Positions 26,601 to 38,539 of a DNA stretch of 64,000 nucleotides are shown here, in pieces. The stretch is from Pegea sp. RAD2-039 (lineage: Eukaryota; Chordata; Thaliacea; Salpida; Salpidae). Positions within the stretch are counted from its first letter, which is position 1. Each line of letters opens with the position of its first letter. The translations under genes and the position numbers were made by a program. The DNA lies in contig JAQGEQ010000071.1 in the NCBI GenBank assembly GCA_034620365.1, positions 1,860,001 through 1,924,000 of the forward strand. The letters are read 5' to 3'. The notes beneath the pieces were generated by a model. That model saw nothing but the letters and a program-made list of their open reading frames with translations. It searched no databases and was not told the origin of the DNA.

Positions 26601-29600
26601 ATAATTAACAACTTATCAACAAGAACTTCAAAGATAAATTCAGATTATTAAATTGACTTTATAAATATAAAATTGTTTTCAACTGTCAGCAATTTCAGAT
26701 TAATTGATACATAAACAATATTTGATAAACATAAATAATTAAGAATTCTATAAAGTTAACTTTTGCCATGAAATGATCTTTACTGAGCAAAATTCTTAAT
26801 GAAAATATTAAGTTTACAATTGACTACAACATTAAGAGTAATAAATTCATATCAAAAGTTGTTGAACATTTTCTATATATAAATAAATGATAAAATAGTT
26901 TAGTCAGTAAAAATTTGTATTAATGGTTGGAAAGATATTAATCTTTGAGTTTCTAATTTGAATTTTTGTTTATTTTTAGGGTTCTACTACTAGAAAAATA
27001 AGTCTTATTTACTTCTTAAAATCTTAGCTCTTTCTTTATAATTATAGGAAAAATAATTTATTCCAACATCAACATAGTATTAAAACATGTTTATATTGTT
27101 CCAGCTTGACTTATTCTTTTTATTGGTTTACTTAATTAGATCTAAAAAGATTAAATTATTCTATTGGAAATTAATACATTCATCTTACTTTAATTAACTA
27201 TATAAGCCTTTTTTACTAAAATAATTTGCTTAAAAAATAAACTCAACTGAAAACTGATTGTTTTGCTTTAACAGCTTTTTTATAAACAAAATAATTACTG
27301 AAAAGATTTTAACTCATTGACATCCATACTTTTCCAAAGTAAAAAAACTATAACAACAATAAAACAAACTTAAAATCAAATTCTAAAAGAGTTTGCTTGC
27401 TGAAAATAAATCTGAACCATAATAATAAAATGGAGTGCTGTGCTAGGGGCTTACCCAATTTGTCTTGTTATTTAACAAACTAAATCCTAAATAAGATATA
27501 TCAAAAGTAAGTTTCAAATGTGTCATAGAGCAATAAAATAACAGCAACTTGAAAGATTACAGAAACAATTCCAAATGTATTTATAAAACTTAAATACAGA
27601 TTACAAAAACAACTTACAAGAGATTTCTTGTAAGCCTTACATTGCATTTAAAAAAGAGTACAGTTACTACAATAAAACCAGTTTTAACTTACCAGTCTAT
27701 CGAGTTCTTCAAATCCATAATCTTCACGATATTCTTTTTTGTTTCTTGGTAGTGTTGCTGAATGCAGCTGATCGGCTGAAGTTGAAAGACATTTTTTGTT
27801 TCCAATCTCACCACCTTCTTTCTGCAATTCATCTAATGAAGGAGCTTGTATGCTTCCAATTCGTCGAGTTTTCTCAGCAATTTGTTGAACAATGTTGAAA
27901 TCATGACGTTGTACTGGTGCACTACATGATCTATGATGAACAATTTGACATGATGAAGTTAACATGTCGTAAACTTTTTTAAACTGCTCTTCTTCTTGTT
28001 GAAGCATTTCTGAAGAGAATGCTTCATTCATTGCTGATATTGATGACTCTTCAATACACTTATCATGAATTTCTGGATTCAGCTCGACAAATCGATCACC
28101 CTTTTTCAATTTTAAAGGTTTTGCGATATTATTCACGCATAGATCGTTCTCTGTATAGTTTTGCAACATGCCTTTCTTCTCATCTTTCAAAGTTTGATAC
28201 TTTCGATACTTCTCTAATTCAGAGAGCTGGTCGGCTTGTTCTTTAAGTAAAGGCTCGCTGCATGAATTGGGTCTTTGTGATGAAATATTTTCTGATGCCT
28301 CTTTACCCATCAAACCAGCTGTTCTGACAGCAGTTGCATTTGGATCACTGTAAGATTTCTTTTTTAAAGATTTTCCAGGGTTTTTCAAATCAATTTCTCT
28401 TGCCACTCTTCGGTAATTATAAGCTTTACTTAACTCCTTGTCAGCTTTTTTTTCATTGTGTAAATTATTTTCAGCATTTGCTAAATCACCAATAAACTCG
28501 CCACGAAAACCTTCTTGAGTTATATCTATCCACTTTTCACTACCTTCAGTCATACTAGAATTGTTTAAATTGTCTGAACTAAACGAAACATTCTCATGGC
28601 TTTCAGATGACTGCAAGCGATTATTTTTACTTTTATTACAAAATCTTTGAGTAGCATCAGAATGCATAGTTTCTTCTTGTATATCACTTTTGTTCTTAAT
28701 GCAGCTGTTATGATAAACCTCTGAATTAAATCCTTTATCTGTTTTAACCTTTATACTTAAATTTTTTATGGCATTTTCGATTTCATAAGCTTCAGAATTA
28801 AGTTCAACGTGTCTTACTGACTGAAAACCAATTTTTCTTTTTGGTAAAGCTGTAGATAATGAAACAACACTGTTTTTACGCTGAGATAAAACACACAAAT
28901 TAGCTACTGAACTGTTTTCAGTAGCTGCACCTTCAGCTACAGAGTCTAGCGACAATTGTTTATCTGCAACAACTTCAAAGGCAACTTGACATGCCTCATT
29001 GACTTCTTCCGGATTGACGTTGTTCAAGCAATTATCATCATGAGACATCACTTCAATTGCTGTAGATGTGGAACTTTTAATTTCTTTTGTGGCTACCGAT
29101 TTTTTTTCTTTTCTTTTCAATGCACTTAAATTCAATTCACAGTTTACCTTCAAAGAACTGTTTAAATGTTCTCTGAAATCGCTTATTAAAGTTTCAGTAC
29201 TGCTGCCTTGCGAAGGCATACTTGTTGTTAAAGATGTTACTTTTGGTTCGCTATTAATCGTCAACTCATCACAAACAACAATTTTTTCATTTCTTACATC
29301 TGCTGATAGTTTTTCTAAATCATGTAAACATGCTGCTTTACTATTTTCGCTCATCTGTTCGGAAGAATTTAACAACATTTTTTCTTCAACATCATGCGCC
29401 GTATTTTTACCCAATAATTTCTCTGTATTTTCATCTCTTGGCCAATAATGTTCACCAATTTTCTTAGCCTTAACTAGTGGTCTAGTTGATGTTAAAGTTT
29501 CACAAACATCTTTTTTAGAGTCAACAAAATGTTCTTCATCTTTAGACCCACTTTCACTTTCTTTTATGACACGTTTTGGTCGATTTGCTGTTTGAGTTTT

Positions 29601-30929
29601 TTCTAACCGTACATGTTTGTCAGTTACCGACTTTAACAATCCAAATTCAATTTTTTTGTCATCTTTTTCATTCGGTTTGTCAAAAAAACTTCTTAAATCT
29701 TTCATTGCAACTTTATTTATATTGGGAAGAGTTCTTTCAAAATTGCTTTTACGAACAAGGCTTTTCTCAAAGTTTTCTGAAACTTGATTAAGTTTGTTCG
29801 GAAGATTTCTAATTATTGATGTAACACTAGTGCTTTTAAGTTCATCATTTTTTCTTCTCATTCGAGATGCATTTAGTTGAGAATTTTCGGGATCTGCTGC
29901 TTTACTTTTTCGAGAACCAACAACATCATTAGGTCTCATAACTTTTTCGTTTTTTACTGATTCATACAATGAAGCAGACGGACTAAAATTTGGTGGCAGT
30001 GTTGAGTATTTGTCATCATCTAAAACTTGAGTACTAACAATGTACATATGTCGAGCCCAGGGCTCATTGTTGCTGTATTTATCGCTTGCAGAAATCTGTT
30101 TTACATTTCTCGAAATTGTTGAAGTGGCTTTCATTTCTACCACTCGCCGCTGACGATGTGAAGTTTTTGAGTTATCCGATTGATTTTCAGTTTGTTTATT
30201 TTGTTGTTGTTTTTGCTGATTTTGTAGCTTACGGCAACGATGACGTCGCATGCGCCTTAATCCACGCGAGGTTTTCTCTTCTTCTTTATCAGAATTAGGC
30301 TTTTCATTTGAAGGATTTGAACGACTGGTAGATAAGGTGTTCTCACCACAACTGCTTTCATCACTAGTGCTACTTAATATTCGATTTTCACCTCTTAACC
30401 CTAATTTACGTCCAACAAAACCACGTGTGCTTGGACTTGCTATTTGGCTGACTTCTGGCAAGTTGCCGTTGCCAAGGTTGATATCTGAACTTTTCTGTCC
30501 AGAATCGTTACTTTCTCTTACTCTAAGTCTTTTTGGTCGGTTTGCATTCCGTCTTCTTCGAGTTGGTCCACAACTACCAACTTCCACATCTGCATTGGTA
30601 TTTCCTAAAAGTTTCTTATCAGTAGTGGTTGGGAGTAATTCGTTATTCATATCATCAGTTTTTTTATGAAGTAAATCATTCTTCGATATTTCTTTAGCAG
30701 CAGCTGATTTATGATGTATTTTCTCAAAACTTTTATTTAATCTTTTACTTTTTTGTCTTTCTAAATTTTCTGGTAAGTCACTCACAGGCCTACAAAATGC
30801 TTCAACTAAAGAACTAGGCGCTTTTTGTAAAATGTCTTCCTCCTTATCATCATTTAATAAACTCAACGATTTTGGCTCTTTGCCTTCAGCAGGGTTATTT
30901 GATAGGGTTTCATTAACATGTAAACTCAT
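17683..30929 (-). CDS. ARHGEF17: Rho guanine nucleotide exchange factor 17 (ARHGEF17/TEM4) orthologue
   Basis: Activates Rho GTPases through a DH domain and acts at actin and adhesion structures (family knowledge). Coding exons: 30929-27693, 26182-26105, 25828-25643, 24649-24533, 24096-24004, 23882-23786, 23651-23572, 22881-22828, 22770-22658, 22545-22454, 22377-22262, 21881-21623, 21563-21406, 21355-21272, 21222-21086, 21032-20935, 20777-20558, 20501-20399, 19943-19847, 19795-19650, 18418-18280, 18221-17976, 17923-17824, 17767-17683. All phases close: about 2044 residues (human about 2060). Residues 1-1079 (one exon) are polar and disordered. DH about 1080-1300 shows HVVKNLLETEDSYV, LKPLKRPENHVVC and LLIKPVQRIPRYEL. 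A PH-like region follows (KKDRSLWLFNDILMCTT). The C-terminal beta-propeller (about 1520-2044) shows MQFSCATPN, WLGTEDG, DAIIRQHKAACLRITSLLV, LWIGTSAGVVLTL and final STNHLLIWKV. The ATG at 30929 follows an acceptor (TTTTTTCAG|TTATG), so a 5' UTR intron is likely. Confidence 0.95.
18437..19640 (-). repeat. 26-bp minisatellite filling an ARHGEF17 intron, about 46 units
   Basis: The intron between coding exons 20 and 21 (18419-19649) is almost wholly this array. On the plus strand the unit is TACCATCTACATCAACCACA plus TATAGC, with variants (ATAACT, TTAATCATATAT, CAATCATATGCAG, ATAAACC, CGACCAC). Unit variants recur in the same order every 338 bp (13 units): the TTAATC variant begins at about 18743, 19081 and 19419, and CGACCA at about 18615 and 18953. 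This shows expansion by blocks rather than single units. Confidence 0.97.
19994..20396. repeat. 21-bp minisatellite with a CACGTG core in an ARHGEF17 intron
   Basis: About 18 units of GTCACGTGGTCAACACAACA plus A, some shortened to about 15 bp or carrying CACATG, fill the intron between exons 18 and 19 (19944-20398). Each intact unit holds a palindromic E-box (CACGTG). Because the unit length is a multiple of three and lacks stops, both strands appear open for 150 or more codons; these frames are an artefact of the repeat. Confidence 0.95.
21996..22070 (-). mobile_element. Family A retrotransposon 3' end in an ARHGEF17 intron
   Basis: Between coding exons 11 and 12, in the sense orientation of the gene. 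It shows the block GTGAGAATGTGTGTTAACGA (minus strand), the hairpin AGGTGC-loop-GCACCT and an AATAAATAAA tail. No coding part remains. Confidence 0.8.
24097..24532 (-). other. ARHGEF17 intron, nothing else seen
   Basis: AT-rich intron between coding exons 4 and 5. No embedded gene or repeat recognised. Confidence 0.6.
24650..25642 (-). other. ARHGEF17 intron within the DH domain
   Basis: About 1 kb intron between exons 3 and 4, AT-rich, without recognisable features. Confidence 0.6.
26183..27692 (-). other. ARHGEF17 first coding intron
   Basis: About 1.5 kb between the large N-terminal exon and the first DH exon. A stretch near 26308-26366 has acceptor- and donor-like ends but is 59 nt long and would break the frame, so it was not included. 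Confidence 0.55.
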
Positions 30930-32958
30930 AACTGAAAAAATGTACAAACGTTCAGCATCACTAACAGATCTCTACAAATTTTATTTTAAATGAGGCAACC
31001 TGAAAAAGAAATTTTTTTATATTTTTGTTTAAACAATGAAACAAACATTATAAAACTGAGTTATATCGATTTTTAAAAGTATTAAGATTGAATAAAAAGG
31101 TATAGAAATAAATAACAACATCTATTCCACCGCTCCCATCAGCTGTCTCACTATTTAATGGAAATTTTATTTTAAACATCTTTTAAATCCTTCCATTAAA
31201 TTTAGATTTAGCTGCTTAAGCTAGAAACAAAAACTAAGGTTGAATATACTAGAAACAACTTTGCAAATAAAAAGATTTTTATTAAAATAACAAACTAAAA
31301 AAATTGGTTCAAAAAAAACTCAGTTTTTACAGAAAATCAGTAATTTTCATAAAATAGCATTTAATAAATATTTAGCAAAAAATTTATAAAATAATTGAAA
31401 TTTGTAATAAACTTCTATCAATGGAATTTGTTTCAGTTACTTTTATTGTGGCTTATTCTTGTCTATTTGTTTAGTTTTGAGAAATTTTGAGAGGTTGAAC
31501 TTATTAAATTTTCTACCGTTTTTCAATTTATGTTTTATTTCTAGATTTATTTTGCTTGAAATAAAAAATTATAGTATGATTAATTAGATTTATTAAAATC
31601 AATAAGAGATATTCATGAGTCTATCTATTTCCCCAATTTCATTTTAATCATAATGAAAAAAGATTTTATAAGTTTTTAAATATTTTAACCTGAAAACGCA
31701 GTTATCAGAGGTAAATTCTCCAAACTTATTTCGTGTTATTGAAATTAATTGTTGAATTGCAACACTTTTACTTTACAACAAAATAAAAGAATAAAATATG
31801 TTTACAAAGTTATTTATAAATTAATTAATATTTTACATAATTCGAATTTACTAAACAAAATAAAAAAAGCTCCAAGTAGTTTTTACTGTTTGTATTGATA
31901 ATTTTTTTTATCCTCTCTACATCACTAAACATTTTTTATAATGAAATATTCATCACAAATGTAAGTATTGATTATTTTCAAGTCTTACGTATACATTTTG
32001 ATAAGTATAAAAAACAAGTTAAAAAAACAAAAACAAACAAATTCTGCTAATTAATATAAATTCTCAAGAAATGAAAGTTTAATACTGTTAACTGTATGTT
32101 TAAATGATTTTTTTTCAAAATATACCTAACTTACACTTTTTTATTTTTCTTTTATTTCTACTATAAACTGAACTACTAAAAGCTGATAAATTTTTGAAAT
32201 AAACTTCATGAAAAGACAACAGAGGCTGAGTCTCAAAATGTTTGAAACTTTATCTGAGTTTTAAAAAGATCATAACAAAGCTTTCTGTTACAGCCTTATA
32301 AACAGGTTCTGTGTATAAACTTTTACCACGAAAATATCTCAGCTACTTTGAAAAGTACAATGTGAAAGCGCCTGTATACAAAGCGCTAAAAACTTTGCAT
32401 TTTTGATGCCTCACACAGCCTTGTGAATATTCTTATCTACATAGCTAGATGGGGGGTGACCTCTCAGATGCTCAACCAAGCTTGAACAACTTTGCTATCG
32501 TCTCTCATTTTTCTATATAGTATCTTCCAAACATGCACTATTATTAGCTGGCTTTCTCTGGCTGTGTTTGTGCCAACTAAATGTTTAAAATGTCGCTTTT
32601 TCCCGACAGAGAAAGAAAAGAGAAAAAAAGAGAAACTAGTAATAAGCAAAAATTTCTTAAGATGGTCATAACATGGTTACATTTGAAATATCATCTTTAA
32701 TATAATTTAAGGTTTATAACTTTCTTTTTCAACACACATAAAATATTGTAGCATATATTTCATGACTGATTGATTAAGTTGACAAAAAGCTTTGTAAAAA
32801 ATAGAAAAACTGAAAAAGAATAATCAACAAATATAACTAGTCTTTTGTCATGTCTTGTTTATGATTCATTTTATGAAATTATCGCAAAACGCTATATACA
32901 ACATTGGAATTACTATTTTTAAGCTGGTAACGCGTTTTTCTACATCTAAACCCCGCAG

Positions 32959-33031
32959 GGCCCACTTTCGAAACTATCGCTGAACGCATCAGCAAAGCAG
33001 TCAAGCGGAACGCTTCGTCACGATTCACAAA
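32959..33031 (+). other. Orphan exon-like segment, 73 nt
   Basis: Flanked by CCCCGCAG| and |GTAAGAATT, far less AT-rich than its surroundings, and open in one frame reading PTFETIAERISKAVKRN and on to SSRFTK. No neighbouring plus-strand exon was found. It could be an exon of a gene not otherwise detected, a 5' UTR exon, or promoter DNA read the wrong way. Confidence 0.25.
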
Positions 33032-33604
33032 GTAAGAATTTCGATGAACACCTCAATGAGCAAGTTTTATGTCGAGAAGTTTACTTTTATGGCTGCTACT
33101 TAAAATGACATCAAATAAGTTTTTATTAAGTATTTGATATTATTTTACTAAAGTGCTAGGTATGTATTAAATATAAAAGAACAATGCATAGAAAACTCAT
33201 ACAAAATAAAAAAAAGGGTTTATATTTAGTTCTCTTTTAGTTTTGTTGTATAAGTATTTTTGTACAATGTTTTACTGAGTTAACAATTATCAAATATTTT
33301 TACTAAAAAAATAAGGTTAATGAACGATCACTTCATAGACTGATATAAAAAAGTTTCTAAAGCTTATGGAAACATTAAATAGATCCAAAATTTTCAACTT
33401 AAATTTTTTAAATATAAATCAACTAAAGAATTACTTTACAGACTTATTGGAAATTAGTATAAATGTTTTATTTAGTTATGAACTATCTTTATAGCCAGCA
33501 AGTTTAATTTAAAAACTTTAACTTTATAATTAAGTAACTAATGGAGTATAACTTTAAAGTATTTATCTCACACATAAGCAGAAAAAACAACCATATTCAC
33601 CAAT

Positions 33605-33612
33605 GACGTCAT
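33605..33612. promoter_or_regulatory. CRE-like palindrome
   Basis: The 8-bp palindrome TGACGTCA stands alone in AT-rich sequence upstream of ARHGEF17. Seen in the sequence; function is inference only. Confidence 0.2.
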
Positions 33613-33989
33613 GTGACATGGGAAAGATAAGTTTAATGAGTAAGAGCTTTACGATACAAACAAAAAATAATATTACAGATATTAACATATAATCTACAAT
33701 TTAATAGTCTTAGTTTTATCAATAATATTTTTCACATGCCATGTATACCAGAAACAAGTTTGATTTTGCAACCACTTAACACATTTCAAATGTATTTTAC
33801 CAGAGCTTTTAACAACAGTTTTATAAGTTATAATATCTTCAGTTTTTTTTAATTTCATAATTGGAAGCATTCTTTTATACTATAACCGAAATTTATATTT
33901 ATTCAACAATTTATTGGCTTAATAAAGAAAGTTTTTGAAAGTTAAAAATCGAAAAATTTAAATATAAAAATCTCAAACTTGACAATTAA

Positions 33990-36900
33990 TTTATGTATTA
34001 CAGTAAAGGTGTATAAGGTGCCTGAAAAGAGCACCTCTCGCTAACACACATTCTCACAAACAATATTATATATAATCAAGATACAAGTATATTAAGATAT
34101 AGATGTAACACATGGCATTTCAGGGGTCCCTATAGAATATAGCAGTAAACAATTACATAGAATGTAAAAAATGTAAAAAAGAGAAAACCAATACTGATTA
34201 GAAATGACAACTGGCAATATTAAAATGGTTCAACTTCAGCTTAGACAGTACGAGAAACTGACATGACGATGACTGATGACAGTTGCTTCTAAGTACTAGT
34301 TGTTCGTTTTGAGACAAAGTATGAGAAAATATTTGCTCTGATTAACATACCAGGTGTATGAGCCTATGAAAGTGTAATGTGTGTCGTCTGAGTTGATATA
34401 AGTTAAGGAAAGGACTAATGGAAAAGACAGTATCGAATTGAAGGTCAACTAGATTGTGGAAAAAATTAAAAATAAGGACGTATTTAATCCGTCGAATTTC
34501 CAAAGTGTTTAAACTTCAAAATCTGAGACAATGTTCATAACTATCGCATTTGATATTAAGTTTCCTGCATACCAATCTCATAAATATTTCCTGCAAAGAT
34601 TCAATTTTTCTGATATCATCAACTTGATATGACATCCATGCCATTGTATTCAAGAATTGGACTACTTAAAGAAGTTGATAACAAAGTATAGATCATTAGA
34701 ATTAAAGGTTCTTACAATAAGATAAACAAGATTTACGGATTCTGAAAAAAATTAGAAAAATATGTGAGATAGGGTTAGATCATAGGGTAATGCCAAGTCT
34801 CTGACCGAAGATATTTGTGGAATAGTTATGAAACTATTGGTTTAAGAATTGTGCAGCTAATCGTCGAGAGAAAGTTATAAATTCAAACTTTGTGAGTTGG
34901 ATTCTGAGCTGCTAGTTTTCAGACCAGTTTTCTATAACGGGTAGAGCAGTTAGAAGTTTTAAAAGATTACAAAATAATAGATTGATATCATCTGCATAAA
35001 CAAACACACTGACATCATCTACTGATACTAGTCTTCTGATAAGGCTTTCAATGAAAATTAAAAAGAGAAGGGGACCCAGAAAAGAACCTGAGGAACACCA
35101 CTGGTGACTTGACTTGATAAGGATCTTTCAACAAAAGTGTGTTGAATTCTACCTAATAAGTAGTTTTCAAATCACTTTAAGATAAAGCTGTTGATTTTTA
35201 ATTGTTGTAAAATAAGAATTAGTTTGTTGTGTGGACAGAATCAAACGCTTTAGCAAAATCGGGATATATGATGTCACAAGGAGTACTACTTTCATATTGG
35301 GCTGTAAGCTTATTAAGAAAAGTGATATGTTGAGTTAAAGAAAGGTCTCTGTTTCACAAAGCCATGCTATAAATGTTTGGGCAAATGTAGCTAATTGCTG
35401 ACTCTATACAAAGGTATGAATTTCTCAATTGACTTTTTCACGATGTCAGTAAGCCGTTAGTATATAGTATCTTCAGTAGATGTCTTCAGTAGAGTTGAAA
35501 ATAGAAACCTATTCCACGCCTGATATAAATTCATTATTATAATAATTTCCACTAGAAAAAATTCCGTTTGGCTGGAGTTTTAACGTTCATAGAAAAGTTT
35601 GATGAAGTTTGACTTCAATCATGTTTTGATCACATGTCGTCTGCAAAAGGTTCTTTTTGACCAACGTAGATAATGTTCTCAGGTTTTGATGTGATAATAA
35701 GATCCAAAGTATTACCACTAGCTTGGGTAGGAAAAGTAACCATTTGAGATAGACTATTGGCGTCGAGGAAGCTTACAAAGGCATGGCTTATAATGGCTAA
35801 ATTAGGCTTATTGCTATCCAAGTTAAACGATTTTCCCACAAATGTTGAACTTGGGTTATTCCAATCAATTTTACTAAAAATAAAAAAACCCCTAAAATAT
35901 GTAACTCAGGACACACAACACTCTTCAAAACCTTCAATAAGGCCTTAACAGTAACCCCATCATTAGTTTTAGAGGGTGGTAGGTAGGAACATATAAAACG
36001 AGAAGATTTGAACTTTGAGTAATGAAAATCGAAAGCAATAATAACAAATTCCAGACAATTAATGACATAGATCTGAATTCTGGCGATTTTGGGTACCAGC
36101 GATGTTTTATAAGTTACACAAACATCTTTATCATACAGTCTATCACAACGCAAAATACAAAAAAGATTACTGTCAGCCAGAAAAGAATTAGGGTACACGG
36201 GTTTTAATCAAGTTTCGGTGATAAAAACAAATGTTAAATCTTGAAAATGCAAAAGAGCATTCAATTGGAAAATGTTGTCAATGATTGAATGCGAGTTGAA
36301 AAACATAACTAATGGTATAAAAAATTGTAAAAATTTAAGATGGGATTCTGTGAGCTTAAATTTTGGGCTCGAAGAATGATCCTCACGTTTGAGTGCAAAA
36401 AAGATGTGAAAAAAGAAGATGTGGGACCAGTGATTATTTACCAGTTCCGTTTTCTTATAAAAACTATCCATAGTGAACCTCGAACTTTGCTTTTGATATC
36501 AGTTGGTCGCTCCTTCTGATTTCGGTTATAAGTCTCTTTTTAAAACTTTTATTTTCTAGGTGATCATCTGTACACATATCATGTACTACTCTAAAACGCT
36601 CGAATTTTTCTGTCAATCTTTACTTTATAAGGCTTGTAAAGAAATTTTTGTCCCAACTTTCCTAAGAGGAACAATTGTCTTTGATGATCTGAGGTTTTCG
36701 CTCCAAGTCTGGTCATAGATACCTTCGGAATGTTCACAAAATCAAGGTTGAAGAGCACACTTGATTACAATTTTTTATATCATCATTCCTTATTAGTTGA
36801 AGAGATATTAAATATGATGACAAGTAGGTATTTCGTGCGTATCAGTGACCTTCTTTGCAAGACCTTCTAGCATTTTTGTCTGAATCGGAATCGCTGACCA

Positions 36901-37105
36901 CCAGGCCAATGTGACGGTTTTATTGTAGAAGCATCTAGTTCATTCATTGATTTGAGTAAACTAGAAAATTTTCTCGTTGATTTTGGCAAGATCGTCGGCT
37001 GATATTGATTTGATGATATCGGATAATTTTAGTAGGTAAGTGTTGTCAATGGCTATACATTTAATGCAGAATCATTTAAACCCAATTAGCTTCATCTGGT
37101 TGTAA
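33990..37105 (-). mobile_element. Degenerate non-LTR retrotransposon, family A, near full structure
   Basis: Read on the minus strand. ORF1 relic about 37100-36520, homologous to 9222-9790. ORF2 begins near 36470: FFIPLVMFFNSHSI and LTFVFITETWLKP are the N-terminal endonuclease motifs of CR1/L2-like elements, with FICSYLPPS and the PTQASGNTLDLIITSKP block near 35700. Reverse transcriptase follows, with a SGVPQ box near 35100 and the catalytic YADD at 34998-34987. The 3' end has the family hairpin (AGGTGC-loop-GCACCT, about 34012-34042) and ends near 33990. Many stops and frameshifts interrupt it, so it is inactive. Clade assignment within CR1/L2/Jockey is uncertain. Confidence 0.85.
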
Positions 37106-38160
37106 TAAAATAATTCATAAGTTTTCTCGCTCCCATCAGTACAGGTGAACAAATTTTGTTGCAGGATTGCAAGCTTGTGTTGATAAAAAAGGTTTGTCCG
37201 AACTGACCTTTAATTTATATACATGGAAACGTAGGTTCGGTCCGCTTTTATTCGGGTCCACTTGTGGTCTTGACTTTCTTTTAAACAAAAAGAAATATAA
37301 GCCAAAGTTTTTTTCACCAAGAATTTTTATTGTAAAAAAAACAAAAAAGTTTGAATTGATTTCTTATCCAAATAAAATAATTTATCAATATTAATATACA
37401 AATCACTTAACAGAAACAATTTTATCACAATTATTCAATATAATATAACCTTATTCAAATAGAATTCTGTAACATTCAAATAAAAATTAATTTAAATCTT
37501 TTGTGAAAATTTCAAAATTTGATTTTTAATTAAAAGTATCAGATCTTGATGAGAATAGAAAAAAACTATTTGTATCTCCATTAAGTAGAATTCTTGATGA
37601 AAAATTGCCAAAAACAACCTTTATAAGATTTTCGAAAGTTTTACAATTTTTTGTTGTTTCAAAATCCTTTAATAAATTTTTAGAACAAAGATGTTAAAAA
37701 CACCGCTTAAATTTGTAAATAATTTGAATTTGTATAGTTTTAAAAAGTTACTAAAGTCATTTAGAAACAATCAAAAGAGAAAAAGGGACAATAAAAGTTT
37801 GTATTTCTATCTTTGAATAATAAAACGAAGAATAAAATAGAAAAAAAAACAAATGAAACAAACTTTTCATTATATATTTAAATATTTTATACAATAATAT
37901 CATATTATTATATATATTAAATGTATAATATCATATTACTTATTAATTATTTCTTAACTAAATCAGGTTTGAGGTTACTTTATTTTCTTTTATTCTTAAT
38001 AACTTTATTTTATTTGACCCATACCTGCAAACGGTCTTAAGTATCACAATTTAGTATAATTAAAGTTGAAAATAAAACAGGAAAACTTCAGAGACTGTAT
38101 CAGTTGTTAATCAGCTGTTAACAAATTTACTTAAACCATCAATTTTCTTTTAATTTTTAA
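37106..38160. other. AT-rich spacer between two retrotransposon relics
   Basis: No gene recognised. Positions 37140-37290 are slightly GC-richer and open on the plus strand for about 75 codons, but without any recognisable similarity or splice context. Confidence 0.4.
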
Positions 38161-38186
38161 GAGGAGTGAAAGATTTTGATGAAGTA

Positions 38187-38324
38187 ATGGAGTCGAAAAG
38201 AAGACTCCAAATTGTGGATAGCCAATTGAAAAAGCTGACTGCTGAGTTAAGTTTGAATAACAAACCTCTGAAGACTTATGAAAGATTACAATCTTCAAAA
38301 AACATTAAAGAAAGAAACTATTAA
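38187..38324 (+). CDS. Possible small ORF or terminal exon, 45 residues
   Basis: Opens at ATG 38187 and reads MESKRRLQIVDSQLKKLTAE, then further polar residues, ending at TAA 38322. An AG acceptor-like site (TTTTTAAG) lies just upstream, so it could be a terminal exon. The content is lysine-rich, helical and coiled-coil-like. It is flanked by retrotransposon relics on the other strand. No family is recognised and it may be chance or part of a decayed gene. Confidence 0.25.
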   Translation: MESKRRLQIVDSQLKKLTAELSLNNKPLKTYERLQSSKNIKERNY

Positions 38325-38539
38325 AGAATTTAGATAGTAGTACAAAGTCGGGAAAGACGTTTAAGAAAAGCTTTCTAAGTAAATAATATTAAAACGAATT
38401 CAATTTTTACAATATCTTTTTCAAAGCGAGGATTCTGAACAGAAGAGTTAAACTCTAATTTGAGACAAATGTATGTGGCGTAAAGTTTCTGATCTTGAAG
38501 AATTTGAGAATTTGGTATGAAGTAGATGAAACAACTCTA

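Larger units (their letters stand above)
30932..33989. other. Region upstream of ARHGEF17, probable 5' UTR and promoter
   Basis: AT-rich with a few more GC-balanced patches (31120-31150, 32440-32600, 32940-33030, 33590-33640). The last contains TGACGTCA, a CRE-type palindrome. The ARHGEF17 non-coding first exon should lie here but could not be fixed. One exon-like plus-strand segment is listed separately. Confidence 0.4.

Noticed and set aside
28019..30669. Several plus-strand frames of 70-139 codons opposite the large ARHGEF17 exon
   Set aside because: Antisense shadows of a well-supported coding exon; no splice signals or recognisable domains.
35630..36471. Open frames suggesting host genes in the 34-40 kb region
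   Set aside because: They are fragments of retrotransposon endonuclease and reverse transcriptase, broken by stops, or antisense to them.
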